Positions 36,137 through 44,907 of a stretch of 64,000 bases of DNA are shown in pieces (position 1 is the first letter of the stretch; each line of letters starts with the position of its first letter). Origin of the DNA: Xenophilus aerolatus (GTDB lineage: Bacteria > Pseudomonadota > Gammaproteobacteria > Burkholderiales > Burkholderiaceae_C); contig QAIB01000003.1 in NCBI GenBank assembly GCA_030418545.1, positions 523,560-587,559 on the forward strand, read 5' to 3'. A program made the translations under genes and the position numbers. The notes beneath the pieces are model-generated. The model was not told the DNA's origin and ran no database searches. It worked only from the letters and a program-made list of their open reading frames with translations.

Positions 36137-37132
36137 TCAGTCGTTGGCCTGGAAATTCACGGCCTTCATGATCGCGCCCCAGCGCGCCGTGTCCTCGCGC
36201 ATGGTCTTCAGGAGCGCCTCGGCATCGTCGGCCACCGGGTACATGCCGTTGGCCAGCAGCTGCTGGCGCACCTCGCGCGAATTGACGGCGCGCGTGAACT
36301 CGGCGCGCAGCTTGTCGACCACCGGCTTCGGCGTCTTCAGCGGCGCGTAGTAGGCGAACCAGGCGGTGGCGACCACGTCCTTGTAGCCGCCCTCGACGAA
36401 GCTGGGCAGCGACGGCATCAGCGGCGAACGCTTCTCGCCGCTGGTGGCCAGCACCTTGATGCGGCCCGAAGGCAGCATCTGCTGCGCGCCCCCCACGGTG
36501 TCGAAGTAGACCGGGATCTGCCCGCCCATGACGTCCTGCCGGGCGGGCGTGGAGCCGCGGTAGGGCACGTGCACCATCTTCAGGCCGGCCGCGCGGTTGA
36601 GCATCTCGCCCAAGAAGTGCGAAGGCGTGCCCGCGCCGTACGAGGCGAAGCTCACCTTGTCGCCTTGCGACTTCGCCCAGGCGATGAACTCGGGCAGCGT
36701 GTTGGCCGGCACGTCCTTGTTGACCACGAGGGCCAGCTCGAAGCGGGCGGCGTTGACGATCGGCTGGAAGTCCTTGATCGGCTCGTACGACAGGTTCTTG
36801 TAGGCGCTCGGGAACATGGTCATCATGCCCGCGGTGCCCAGCAGCAGCGTGTGGCCGTCGGGCGCCGCGGTCTTCACCGCCTCCACCGCGATGCGGCCGG
36901 CCGCGCCGGAGCGGTTGTCGATGATCAACGGGCCGAGCGAGTCGCGCACCTCGTGCGCGATGGCGCGCGTGAGCACGTCCTGCGTGCCGCCGGCCGGCAC
37001 GCCGATCAGCACCTTGATGGGCTGGCCGTTCGGAAAGGCCTGGGCATGGGCCGTGGACAGGGGCAGGGCGCACAGCGCCAGCGCGCCGAAGGCGGCCAGG
37101 GCGCCGCGGCTGCGCAGGAAAGCGGGATGCAT
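36137..37132 (-). CDS. Bug/TctC-family periplasmic solute receptor (second)
   Basis: A 331-residue receptor with a signal peptide ending near STAHAQ (about 31). VLIGVPAGGTQDVLTR, LIIDNRSGAAGR and VPYRGSTPARQDVMGGQIP are the family motifs. It is the first gene of the receptor-receptor-sulfatase operon, with GGAGA before the ATG. The two receptors are only moderately similar, so they may bind different ligands rather than being a recent duplication. The divergent MarR gene is 107 bp away. Confidence 0.92.
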   Translation of the reverse strand: MHPAFLRSRGALAAFGALALCALPLSTAHAQAFPNGQPIKVLIGVPAGGTQDVLTRAIAHEVRDSLGPLIIDNRSGAAGRIAVEAVKTAAPDGHTLLLGTAGMMTMFPSAYKNLSYEPIKDFQPIVNAARFELALVVNKDVPANTLPEFIAWAKSQGDKVSFASYGAGTPSHFLGEMLNRAAGLKMVHVPYRGSTPARQDVMGGQIPVYFDTVGGAQQMLPSGRIKVLATSGEKRSPLMPSLPSFVEGGYKDVVATAWFAYYAPLKTPKPVVDKLRAEFTRAVNSREVRQQLLANGMYPVADDAEALLKTMREDTARWGAIMKAVNFQAND

Positions 37133-37198
37133 GCGTAGTCTCCGTCGTGAGGGGGCGGGCGCCCGTGCCGGGCGTCTGCCGGCGATTCTGGAAGTCCC

Positions 37199-37210
37199 AC
37201 AATCGATTGT
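37199..37210. promoter_or_regulatory. palindromic operator ACAATCGATTGT
   Basis: A perfect 12-bp palindrome lies between the divergent MarR gene and the receptor-sulfatase operon, 29 bp before the MarR start. MarR dimers usually bind such short AT-rich palindromes, so it is a likely autoregulatory site. Confidence 0.6.
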
Positions 37211-37239
37211 TCAAATCAACTGTCTTGCGGATTTTCCCC

Positions 37240-37752
37240 ATGTCCTCTCCTGCCGCGCGCGGCGACGGCGGCGCCCGCCCGCTGGACGACCTGCTGCTCT
37301 ATCGCCTGAGCCGGCTGCTGTCGGTGGCCGGCGGCATGGTGATCCGCCTGTGCGAGGGCCGCTTCGGCATCACGCGCCGCGAATGGCGCCTGATCGCCAC
37401 CCTGGCCAGCCGGGGCGAGCTGGGCTCGTCGCAGCTGGCCGAGCACGCGCAGCTCGACCGTGCCCGCACGTCCAAGGCGGTCAGCTCGCTGGTGGGCAAG
37501 CAGCTCGTGTCGCGCACGCAGGCGGGCAGCGATCGCCGCCATGTGGCGCTGCGCCTCACGCCGGCGGGGCTGGCGGTGTACGAGGCGCTGTTCCCGCTCG
37601 TGTCGCAGATCAACGAGCAGCTGCTGGCCGTGCTGGGCGCCGATCGCGAGCAGGCCTTCGACGCCATGATGGCCGAGTTGCAGGCGCGCGCCGAGCAGAT
37701 GGTGGCGCAGGCGGCCCTGCCGAAGGCCGACCGGCGCAGGGGCAAGGGCTGA
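37240..37752 (+). CDS. MarR-family transcriptional regulator
   Basis: A 170-residue winged-helix regulator. The recognition region LGSSQLAEHAQLDRARTSKAVSSLVGK and the wing GSDRRHVALRLTPAG are clear. It is divergent from the Bug receptor/sulfatase operon and most likely controls it in response to an aromatic or sulfate-ester ligand (inference). ATG at 37240 is the only start giving a normal family N-terminus; a weak Shine-Dalgarno is present at best. Confidence 0.9.
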   Translation: MSSPAARGDGGARPLDDLLLYRLSRLLSVAGGMVIRLCEGRFGITRREWRLIATLASRGELGSSQLAEHAQLDRARTSKAVSSLVGKQLVSRTQAGSDRRHVALRLTPAGLAVYEALFPLVSQINEQLLAVLGADREQAFDAMMAELQARAEQMVAQAALPKADRRRGKG

Positions 37753-37805
37753 GAGCCTGGGAGTCTTTCGTCCGTGCCCGCTCGCCGCGCCAGAACGCCC
37801 CCGCT

Positions 37806-37857
37806 CGTTGTTGCAAATGCTCGCCATAGCCCGAGCTATGGCTGCGCTTTGCGCTAA
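37806..37857. repeat. hairpin repeat GCCATAGC-CCGA-GCTATGGC
   Basis: A perfect 8-bp stem (37823-37842) sits within GTTGTTGCAAATGCTC...TGCGCTTTGCGC. It lies between the MarR gene and fdhD. Motifs of this kind recur in related genomes in my recollection; only one copy is seen here. Confidence 0.45.
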
Positions 37858-37866
37858 GGTCCGGCC

Positions 37867-38742
37867 ATGCCTTCCTTCGACGACGTCGACGCTTCCCTTC
37901 CGCCCCTGCTGCAGCTGCCCGTGCAGGTCTTCGGCGAGGCCGGCCTGCCGGCCGCGGGCGAGCGGCGCACCGACACGCTGGCCGCCGAGGTGCCGGTGGC
38001 GCTGGTCTTCAACGGCATCTCGCACGCGGTGATGATGGCGACGCCGCAGGACATCGAGGACTTTGCCCTTGGCTTCGCGCTGTCCGAAGGCATCCTCGAC
38101 ATGCCGCAGGATTGCCGCGGCATCGAGGTCGACGCGGTGTCCGCCGTCGACGCCGGCCTGCCCGAGGGCATGCCGGGCCTGGAGCTGCGGCTCGACATCT
38201 CGACCCGCGCCTTCGAGCGCCTGAAGGGCCGGCGCCGCAGCCTGGCCGGGCGCACCGGCTGCGGCGTGTGCGGCGTCGAGAGTTTTGCGGCGCTCGACCT
38301 GTCGCCGGTGCCGGTGCCGGCGCGCGAGTGGATCGGGCGCGTCGACCTGCCCACCGTGCTGCGGGGCTTCGATCAGCTCAAGCCGCGGCAGCTGCTCAAC
38401 GCCGAGGCCGGCGCCATCCATGCCGCCGCGTGGTCGACGATCGACGGCACGGTGACCGATGTGCTCGAGGACGTCGGCCGCCACAACGCGCTCGACAAGC
38501 TGCTGGGCCGCCTCGCGCGGGGCGGGCGACTGGGCGAGCCGGGCTTCGTGCTGCTCTCCAGCCGCGGCAGCCACGAGCTGGTGCGCAAGTGCGCGCGCCT
38601 GGGCGTCGCGGCCATGGCGACCATCTCGGCGCCCACGGCCATGGGGGTGCGCATGGCCGAGCTGTGCGGGCTCACGCTGTGGGGGCTGGTCCGGGCGCCG
38701 CGCGGCGTGCTCTACGCCTCGCCTCTGCTGTCGAAAACATAG
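37867..38742 (+). CDS. fdhD: formate dehydrogenase accessory sulfurtransferase FdhD
   Basis: A 291-residue protein needed for active formate dehydrogenase; it transfers sulfur from IscS to the molybdenum cofactor. The catalytic cysteines are Cys132 and Cys135 in TGCGVCGVES; DVGRHNALDKLLG and LSSRGSHELVRK are cofactor-binding motifs. No formate dehydrogenase genes are in the window. The final residues (LLSKT) and the TAG stop are encoded by a GCTATC-type repeat, so the original C-terminus has probably been replaced. Confidence 0.95.
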   Translation: MPSFDDVDASLPPLLQLPVQVFGEAGLPAAGERRTDTLAAEVPVALVFNGISHAVMMATPQDIEDFALGFALSEGILDMPQDCRGIEVDAVSAVDAGLPEGMPGLELRLDISTRAFERLKGRRRSLAGRTGCGVCGVESFAALDLSPVPVPAREWIGRVDLPTVLRGFDQLKPRQLLNAEAGAIHAAAWSTIDGTVTDVLEDVGRHNALDKLLGRLARGGRLGEPGFVLLSSRGSHELVRKCARLGVAAMATISAPTAMGVRMAELCGLTLWGLVRAPRGVLYASPLLSKT

Positions 38743-38790
38743 CTGCCTGCGCAAGCAGGGCGGGCGCTGCAGCCCGATTTGGCTCGAAAT
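38727..38790 (+). repeat. GCTATC interspersed repeat, copy 7, overlapping the fdhD stop
   Basis: The head GCTGTCGAAAACATAGC contains the fdhD stop TAG (38740-38742); the GC-rich body with GCAAGCAGGGCGGGCGCTGC and CCCGATTTGGCTCG follows. Confidence 0.75.
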
Positions 38791-38868
38791 CGGAGGGGCA
38801 GGCGCAAAGCCCTTCGCCCAGTGCCCCTGCGCGCTGCCGGCGCTGCGCCTTCGGCTATCGTCCGCCGC

Positions 38869-41472
38869 ATGACCGCCTCCCTCCGCCTGGGTTGGCGCAC
38901 GCTCTGGCGCGACCTGCGCGCCGGCGAGCTGCGCCTGTTGATCGTCGCCGTGCTGCTGGCCGTGGCCGCGCTCACGGCCGTTGGCTTCTTTGCCGACCGG
39001 CTCAAGGGCGGCCTGCAGCGCGACGCGCGCCAGCTGCTGGGCGGCGACGCGGTGCTGGTCACGGACAACCCTCCCCCCCAGGCGTATGTCGACCGCGCGG
39101 CGCAGCTGGGCCTGCAGGGCAACACCACCTTCAGCTTTCCGACCATGGCCCGCGCCACCGATGCGCAGGGCGGCGCCAGCCGGCTGGTGGCCTTCAAGGC
39201 GGTGAGCACCGGCTACCCGCTGCGCGGCAGCGTGCAGGTGGCGACGACGCCCGAGGGCGCCGGCGAGGCGACGCGCGAGGTGCCCGCGCCGGGGCAGGTG
39301 TGGGTCGACCCGTCGCTGCTGGGCGCGCTGGAGCTGAAGGTCGGCGACCCGCTGCTGCTGGGCGATGCGCAGCTCACGATCTCGCGCGTGATCACCCTCG
39401 AGCCCGACCGCGGCGGCGGCTTCCAGAGCTTCTCGCCGCGGGTCATGGTCAACCAGGCCGACGTGGCGCGCACGGCGCTCGTGCAGCCGGCCAGCCGCGT
39501 GACCTACCGCTTCGCCGTCGCCGGGCCGGAGCGCGCGGTGAAGGCCTTCGCCGACGGCACCGAGGCGGACCTGAAGAAGAACGCGCTGCGCGGCGCGCGG
39601 CTCGAGTCCTTCGAGAGCGGCCGGCCCGAGATGCGCCAGACCCTGGACCGCGCCGAGAAATTCCTCAACCTCGTGGCGCTGCTGGCGGCGCTTCTGTCGG
39701 CCGTGGCGGTGGCCCTGGCCGCGCGCGGCTTCGCGGCCCGGCACCTGGACGACTGCGCCATGCTGCGCGTGCTGGGTCAGAGCCAGCGCACGATTGCCGG
39801 CGCCTACGGCTTCGAGTTCGCCGTCATCGGCCTGGCGGCCAGCCTGCTGGGCACGGCCGTCGGCTTCGGTGTGCACTACGCCTTCGTGCTCCTGCTGGCG
39901 GGTCTGGTCGAAACGGCGCTGCCCGCGCCCACGCTGTGGCCGGTGGCCTTCGGTGTCGGCATGGGGCTCACGCTGCTCTTCGCCTTCGGGCTGCCGCCGG
40001 TGCTGCAGCTGGCCAGGGTGCCGCCGCTGCGCGTGATCCGGCGCGACGTCGGCAGCCTCAAGCCGGCCTCGGTCGCTGTGCTGGGCGTGGGCATCCTGGG
40101 CTTCGCGGCGCTGCTGCTGGCCGCGAGCAGCGACATCAAGCTGGGCCTCATCGCCGTGGGCGGCTTCGCGGCCGCGGTGGTGGTCTTCGCGGCGCTGGCC
40201 TGGGTGGCGGTGAAGGTGCTGCGACGCAGCGTCAACGAAGCCACCGCGCCGCGCTGGCTGGTGTTGGCCACGCGGCAGATCTCGGCGCGGCCGGTGTACG
40301 CGGTGGTGCAGGTCAGCAGCCTGTCGGTCGGGCTGCTGGCGCTGGTGCTGCTGGTGCTGCTGCGCACCGACCTGGTGTCGAGCTGGCGCCGCGCCACGCC
40401 GCCCGATGCGCCCAACCGCTTCGTCATCAACGTCATGCCCGACCAGGAGCAGGCCTTCCGCGCCGCGTTGCAGAAGGACGGCGTGGCGAACTACGACTGG
40501 TACCCCATGTTCCGCGGCCGGCTGGTGTCGGTGAACGGCAAGCCCGTCTCGCCCGACGACTACGCGGAGGACCGCGCCAAGCGCCTGGTCGACCGCGAGT
40601 TCAACCTCAGCAACGCCGCCGACAAGCCGCCGCACAACGAGGTGGTGCAGGGCGCCTGGAAGCAGGGCGAGGCGAACGCCGTCAGCGTGGAAGAAGGGCT
40701 CATGGAGACGCTGGGCCTGAAGCTGGGCGACACGCTGGGCTTCGACGTCGGCGGCATCCCCAGCGAGGCGCGCATCACCTCCACGCGCAAGGTCGACTGG
40801 GGCTCGCTGCATGCCAACTTCTTCGTGATGTACCCCGTGGCGTCGATGCCGCCCGAGCTGCCCGTGACCTACATGGGCGCCTTCCGCGCTCCCGAAACGC
40901 GGCCCCCACGCTCCCCTGCTGCGCAAAGTCCGCTGCCCCCCGAGGGGGCGCCTTCCATCTTGGGGCGGCCCGGCGATGGAAGGCCGAGTTTCGACAACGC
41001 CCTGGTCCGGCAATTCCCGAACGTCACCATCGTCGACATGAGCGCCACGCTCAACCAGGTGCAGCGCGTGCTCGACCAAGTGATCCGCGCGGTGGAGTTC
41101 CTCTTCGGCTTCACCTTGGCCGCGGGGCTGGTGGTGCTGTTCGCGGCCGTGACGGCCACGCGCGAGGAACGCGCCAAGGAGTTCGCCGTCATGCGGGCCG
41201 TCGGCGCCCGCGCCAGCCTGCTGCGCCAGGTGCAGCGTGCCGAACTGGTCGGCGTGGGCCTGCTCGCCGGGCTGCTGGCGAGCGTGGTGGCCTCGGTCAT
41301 CGGCTGGGGGCTGGCGCGCTACGTGTTCGACTTCACCTGGACCGCCTCGCCTTTCGTGCCGCTGGCCGGCGCGGCGGCCGGCGCGGTGCTGGCGCTGGCG
41401 GCCGGCTGGTGGGGCCTGCGCGAGGTGCTGCGCCGGCCGGTGGTGGCGACGCTGCGGCAGGCGGCGGAATGA
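38869..41472 (+). CDS. FtsX-like ABC transporter permease (YbbP-like)
   Basis: An 867-residue permease with an N-terminal span (about 22-43), a large periplasmic domain, a first FtsX/MacB block near 265-440, a second periplasmic domain and a last four-helix block (about 735-865) with ATREERAKEFAVMRAVGA. It resembles E. coli YbbP, which pairs with ATPase YbbA; no ATPase gene is adjacent. Residues about 675-706 (Arg/Pro-rich, PPRSPAAQSPLPPEGAPS) come from an in-frame interspersed repeat in the second periplasmic domain. Confidence 0.9.
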   Translation: MTASLRLGWRTLWRDLRAGELRLLIVAVLLAVAALTAVGFFADRLKGGLQRDARQLLGGDAVLVTDNPPPQAYVDRAAQLGLQGNTTFSFPTMARATDAQGGASRLVAFKAVSTGYPLRGSVQVATTPEGAGEATREVPAPGQVWVDPSLLGALELKVGDPLLLGDAQLTISRVITLEPDRGGGFQSFSPRVMVNQADVARTALVQPASRVTYRFAVAGPERAVKAFADGTEADLKKNALRGARLESFESGRPEMRQTLDRAEKFLNLVALLAALLSAVAVALAARGFAARHLDDCAMLRVLGQSQRTIAGAYGFEFAVIGLAASLLGTAVGFGVHYAFVLLLAGLVETALPAPTLWPVAFGVGMGLTLLFAFGLPPVLQLARVPPLRVIRRDVGSLKPASVAVLGVGILGFAALLLAASSDIKLGLIAVGGFAAAVVVFAALAWVAVKVLRRSVNEATAPRWLVLATRQISARPVYAVVQVSSLSVGLLALVLLVLLRTDLVSSWRRATPPDAPNRFVINVMPDQEQAFRAALQKDGVANYDWYPMFRGRLVSVNGKPVSPDDYAEDRAKRLVDREFNLSNAADKPPHNEVVQGAWKQGEANAVSVEEGLMETLGLKLGDTLGFDVGGIPSEARITSTRKVDWGSLHANFFVMYPVASMPPELPVTYMGAFRAPETRPPRSPAAQSPLPPEGAPSILGRPGDGRPSFDNALVRQFPNVTIVDMSATLNQVQRVLDQVIRAVEFLFGFTLAAGLVVLFAAVTATREERAKEFAVMRAVGARASLLRQVQRAELVGVGLLAGLLASVVASVIGWGLARYVFDFTWTASPFVPLAGAAAGAVLALAAGWWGLREVLRRPVVATLRQAAE
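40892..40985 (-). repeat. in-frame CCCCCT/GGGGG repeat inside the permease gene
   Basis: The segment contains GGCCCCCACGCTCCCC, AAAGTCCGCTG and the hairpin CCCCCCGAGGGGGCG. It matches the motif order of the repeat at 32979-33031 in reverse orientation. Removing it would join CTTCCGCGCT to AGTTTCGACAAC and restore a contiguous, ordinary permease sequence. Confidence 0.7.
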
Positions 41473-41562
41473 CGCAGCGCAAGGCCCGCGCGGCACGCCG
41501 GGCCTAAGCTGGCGCCAATGCGCGGCCTCGTCGTGAGCCGCCGCCGAACTCTCGGAGAGCCC

Positions 41563-41943
41563 ATGCCCGCACTCGACACCGCCCAACGCCAGCAACTGCG
41601 CAGCGCCCTGGCGCAACGCGAGACCGAACTGCTGCAGGACCTGCGCGCCGCGCAGCGCGAACAGCTCGGCGCCGAGCCGATGGACGGCAGCCACGAAGTG
41701 ATCGACTCGGGCGAGCTGGCCTACCGCCACGAGCAGCAGGAGATCGACGACGACGAAGCCACGCGCGAGCACGGCGAGCTGCGTACCGTGCGCGCCGCGC
41801 TGGCACGCCTGGACGACGGCAGCTACGGCGAATGCATCGACTGCGGCATCGACATCCCCTTCGCACGTCTGCAGGCCCAGCCCGCCGCACTGCGCTGCGT
41901 GGCCTGTCAGGAAAAGGCCGAGCGGGGTGCGCAAGGCGCCTGA
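41563..41943 (+). CDS. TraR/DksA-family zinc-finger protein
   Basis: A 126-residue protein with a coiled-coil N-terminus and a C4 zinc finger (CIDCGIDIPF...CVACQ). The DksA tip acidic residues are not evident; the middle is Glu/Asp-rich (YRHEQQEIDDDEATREHGE). Relatives bind the RNA polymerase secondary channel and modulate rRNA promoters in the stringent response. ATG at 41563 follows GGAGAG. It stands alone. Confidence 0.88.
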   Translation: MPALDTAQRQQLRSALAQRETELLQDLRAAQREQLGAEPMDGSHEVIDSGELAYRHEQQEIDDDEATREHGELRTVRAALARLDDGSYGECIDCGIDIPFARLQAQPAALRCVACQEKAERGAQGA

Positions 41944-41967
41944 CGCCCCGCCGCTTGCTGGGGGTCT

Positions 41968-42030
41968 GCTATCGATTTCGTAGCTATTCGCGCAGGAGCG
42001 CTGGGCGTTGCAGCCATTTTTCGCCTGAGG
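41968..42030 (+). repeat. GCTATC interspersed repeat, copy 8
   Basis: The head GCTATCGATTTCGTAGC is followed by GCGCAGGAGCGCTGGGCGTTGC and ATTTTTCGCC. It lies 25 bp after the DksA-like gene and could serve as its terminator. Confidence 0.75.
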
Positions 42031-42112
42031 TGGCACGGCGGGCCGCGCGCCACCTGACCGGCATTGCGCCCGCGCCCGGCGGCCCGCAGAATGACCGCGC
42101 TGGAGGCCGCCC

Positions 42113-42439
42113 ATGATCCGCATCGGAACCCTGTGCTACGTCGTCGAAAGCTGCACCGCCAGCCCCGCCACCGAGCGTGCGGTCGGCCGCATCGTCGAGG
42201 TCTGCTCCGCGCCCTACGAGGCGCCCAACCCCTGGCAGTACCTGCCCGGCACCTACTACGACGTGCTGTTCGAGGGCTGGACCTTCTATTGCCATGCCGA
42301 CAAGCTGCGGCCGATCTCGGATCCGGATGCGGCGTCTTATTTCAAGCGCTGCGAGCGCGTCGCTGCGAGCGCGTCGCTGCGGACCCTGCCCTGGTCTGAT
42401 GCGGCATCGGTCGCGACGGACCCGCTGCCCCCGCGATGA
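42113..42439 (+). CDS. small hypothetical protein, C-terminus altered by a tandem duplication
   Basis: A 108-residue protein, unrecognised, with a GGAGG ribosome binding site. The core (RIGTLCYVVESC to YYDVLFEGWTFYCHADKLRPI) looks like a compact beta-rich domain. A 14-nt direct duplication, two copies of GCGAGCGCGTCGCT at 42351-42378, shifts the frame and adds about 22 residues. Without it the protein would end at the TGA at 42397-42399, after VAADPALV, which looks more natural. Confidence 0.65.
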   Translation: MIRIGTLCYVVESCTASPATERAVGRIVEVCSAPYEAPNPWQYLPGTYYDVLFEGWTFYCHADKLRPISDPDAASYFKRCERVAASASLRTLPWSDAASVATDPLPPR

Positions 42440-43579
42440 TCAGCGGATCCCGACGCTAACGTGACCGTCGCGCGCACCGGCAAGGGGCGGGGCGCCGAGC
42501 TTGAAGACCGGTGACGGTGCTCGGGGGATGCCGAGTGCAGCCGGCGCCGCCCCCGGTCCACCGGCTGCCGGTGGCTTGGCTGACACGACCGTTGCGTGGA
42601 ACGCCGCTTGGGTGGTACTGCTGAAACCATCGAGCAGCCGTTGAACCTCCGCTTCCTGCGGCCACGGCGTCCTGCGCACCGGTGTGCCGCCGGGCGGAAA
42701 GCCGAACGGATTGGCGGCGGCCGGAATGTCCGCCAGCGCGGAGGCAATCTGGCCCGTCGTCTGCGCAGGGGTGGGCGACTCGCGCAGCAGCCACCACAGC
42801 GCGCCGGCCTGTTGCGCTGTGACGGGGCCGGGCATTTGGAGAAGCGCGCCGAGCGCGCGCAGCATGCCCTGGTCCTGGACCTGCGCCACCAGTGCCGCGC
42901 CGCTAGCCGGGTCCGACGACGCTACCACTATGCCCTTCTTAATCGCTTCCTTGGCCAGGGCTGCGATGTGCATTGGCGCGCAAATGTTCTGGTGGTCGCT
43001 CAGCGCAGTCAGCGCGGACCCGTAGGTCATTGGCTCGATATCTCCCAGTGCCTGCCGGTGTGTGCTCAGCGCACGCGTGGTCAGTTCGCGCACTCCGTCA
43101 ATGTTCTCGGCCGAAAACAGGAAGTTCTTGGTGTAAAGATCGAGCCCGGTGAACCCCAGTCCGGTCGCAATGGCCACATTGGCCACGGCGGTCTGGCCGG
43201 CGTGGTGCAGGGCCATCACCGAGGTGGACAGGGTCCCGACCGCGCCCACCACGTCGCGGCTAAAGACCAGCCATTTTTGGGTGTGCCCCGCAGTAGCGAA
43301 AAAGTCGCTGCAATTGGCGTAGACGAGCGTGAAGCCCAACTCGAGCATCAGGCGCGCCTTGTCGGCGTTCATGGGGTCGGTGCTGGCAGCGCTTTCGGCC
43401 GCGACGAAGTTCGGGATCAACCCGCTGGCCGGTGTTGTCGGCTGCGCCACCGCGCCCGTCGCGGCCACGACCGGAGGAGCGCCGCGCATGGTCGTGCAGG
43501 CTGGCAGCACGGCGGCGCAGGCCAGGGTGAGCGCGGACAGCGCGTGCGCGCGCAAATTGGTCGTGGGAGCGGCATTCAC
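42440..43579 (-). CDS. secreted lipoprotein of unknown function
   Basis: A 379-residue protein, unrecognised. GTG at 43579 overlaps the stop of the metalloprotease gene (GTGA) and begins a signal sequence with lipobox VLPAC. The mature part is Ala/Thr-rich, contains a DLYTKNFLFS segment and alternating helices, then a Pro/Gly/Ala-rich C-terminal third. It has no catalytic motif. Coupling to the secreted metalloprotease suggests a partner, inhibitor or substrate-presenting role, but that is a guess. Confidence 0.75.
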   Translation of the reverse strand: MNAAPTTNLRAHALSALTLACAAVLPACTTMRGAPPVVAATGAVAQPTTPASGLIPNFVAAESAASTDPMNADKARLMLELGFTLVYANCSDFFATAGHTQKWLVFSRDVVGAVGTLSTSVMALHHAGQTAVANVAIATGLGFTGLDLYTKNFLFSAENIDGVRELTTRALSTHRQALGDIEPMTYGSALTALSDHQNICAPMHIAALAKEAIKKGIVVASSDPASGAALVAQVQDQGMLRALGALLQMPGPVTAQQAGALWWLLRESPTPAQTTGQIASALADIPAAANPFGFPPGGTPVRRTPWPQEAEVQRLLDGFSSTTQAAFHATVVSAKPPAAGGPGAAPAALGIPRAPSPVFKLGAPPLAGARDGHVSVGIR

Positions 43580-44907
43580 GTCGTTGGTCCCGCGATCCAG
43601 ATTTCGATGAGATTGCGATGCACGCGGCTGGCGACACGACCGCGCACCGCCAGCACGCGCACCGGGCCTGCCGCGGCTTCGAGCACTTTGGCCGCGGCCT
43701 CGGCGGACGCCTTGTCCTGCTCGCGGAAGTAGCGCACCTGATGCTCCGAGGGGATGGCCCGTTTGTTCTTGACGTTTTCGATGTCCGGCACCATGAAACC
43801 GGCAGTGCGGCCTGACGCCTGGATACGCCGCGCCAGGCTGCGTTGCGATTCGCTGCCGAACTGAATGTAGAGCAGCGGCTTCTGCGCCACGGCGATGGTG
43901 CTGGTGCGGGTCTGCAGTGCGCCGGCCTCCGCGTCGCTGAGCGGCGATGCAGCCCGGGAGATCGCTTCGTCGACGACCTCGCGCGCGTTGGCGAACACTT
44001 CCCCGGCGGCGCCGGGGTAGGCCTGCCGCGCGCCCTGCTTGTCCTGCACCGACAGCACCAGGTTCTCCTGCGCAATAAAGCACTTGCTTCGCTCCTTGCG
44101 GATGTAGGCCGCAGCCGGCATCGCGTACAGCATGATCGACCGGCGGTCCAGGGGCGACGCCAAGTCGACGCCTGGGCCGATGCCGATAGCCCTCAGGTTG
44201 TTGTCGACCTTGGCCTTGTCCCAGCCCTGCCAAGCGAGGAAGACCTGGTACACGTCTGGCTCTCCAGCCTCGCCGGCCTCCCAGCGAATCTCGTCGAAGC
44301 ATTCTTTGTGCTGGTGCTCGTGGTTGAAACCCAAAGCATGACCGAACTCATGCAACACCACCCCTTTCCACCGGGCCGGCATCACATGCGGCCATTGAAC
44401 GTCGAAGCGTTCGAAGTTCATCGACGGCTCGTTCGGCGGAAAGGACACCGTGTTCAGGCTGTCCTGCCCCAGTGCCGACCAGTAGCCGGGCTGGTTGAAC
44501 CCGATCCGGATGTGGGCCGTGTAGTTCGTGTCCGCAGTGCTCCACGTTCGAGGTCGCCCGGGCGGCCCGAAGTCAAATTTCAGGTTTGCAGAGCGTCCCC
44601 ACTCGGTCGCAACCTGCGCAATGGCCGCGTGCAGCGCGGGCGTGCCGCCGTTGAATGCCACCAAGATCGTGTCGCCTGCCGACCAGCGCCGGCGGCTGAT
44701 GATGAAGTCGCTTCGGGGCGAAGACAGCTTGGCTGCGGCCTGCTGCTCCAGCCCGTGCTGGCGGGCCAACCGTTCCGCCAGCGCAGGCGGGTAGTCGTCT
44801 ACCCCGGTGGCAGGTGCGCTACGTTGCGCAACAGCGCCAGTCGCGGCTAGGCACAACGCCAGGCCGAGAGCGGCGCTTGGGCTGGCACGAAAGATCCGTG
44901 TGTCCAT
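43576..44907 (-). CDS. secreted zinc metalloprotease of the metzincin type
   Basis: A 443-residue secreted protein with a signal peptide ending near GAVAQR (28). The zinc motif is HEFGHALGFNHEH (His186, Glu187, His190, His196), followed by the Met-turn SIMLYAMP near 261: the metzincin signature HExxHxxGxxH. The catalytic domain resembles astacin/peptidase M12A. A C-terminal domain of about 130 residues has no clear match. An AGGAGG ribosome binding site precedes ATG 44907. It is the first gene of a two-gene operon with the lipoprotein. Confidence 0.88.
   Translation of the reverse strand: MDTRIFRASPSAALGLALCLAATGAVAQRSAPATGVDDYPPALAERLARQHGLEQQAAAKLSSPRSDFIISRRRWSAGDTILVAFNGGTPALHAAIAQVATEWGRSANLKFDFGPPGRPRTWSTADTNYTAHIRIGFNQPGYWSALGQDSLNTVSFPPNEPSMNFERFDVQWPHVMPARWKGVVLHEFGHALGFNHEHQHKECFDEIRWEAGEAGEPDVYQVFLAWQGWDKAKVDNNLRAIGIGPGVDLASPLDRRSIMLYAMPAAAYIRKERSKCFIAQENLVLSVQDKQGARQAYPGAAGEVFANAREVVDEAISRAASPLSDAEAGALQTRTSTIAVAQKPLLYIQFGSESQRSLARRIQASGRTAGFMVPDIENVKNKRAIPSEHQVRYFREQDKASAEAAAKVLEAAAGPVRVLAVRGRVASRVHRNLIEIWIAGPTT

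Noticed and set aside
37216..42123. A minus-strand open frame of over 1,600 codons
   Set aside because: It is antisense to MarR, fdhD, the FtsX permease and the DksA-like gene, all with clear family motifs; its translation is low-complexity His/Arg/Gln-rich, as expected from the complement of GC-rich coding DNA.
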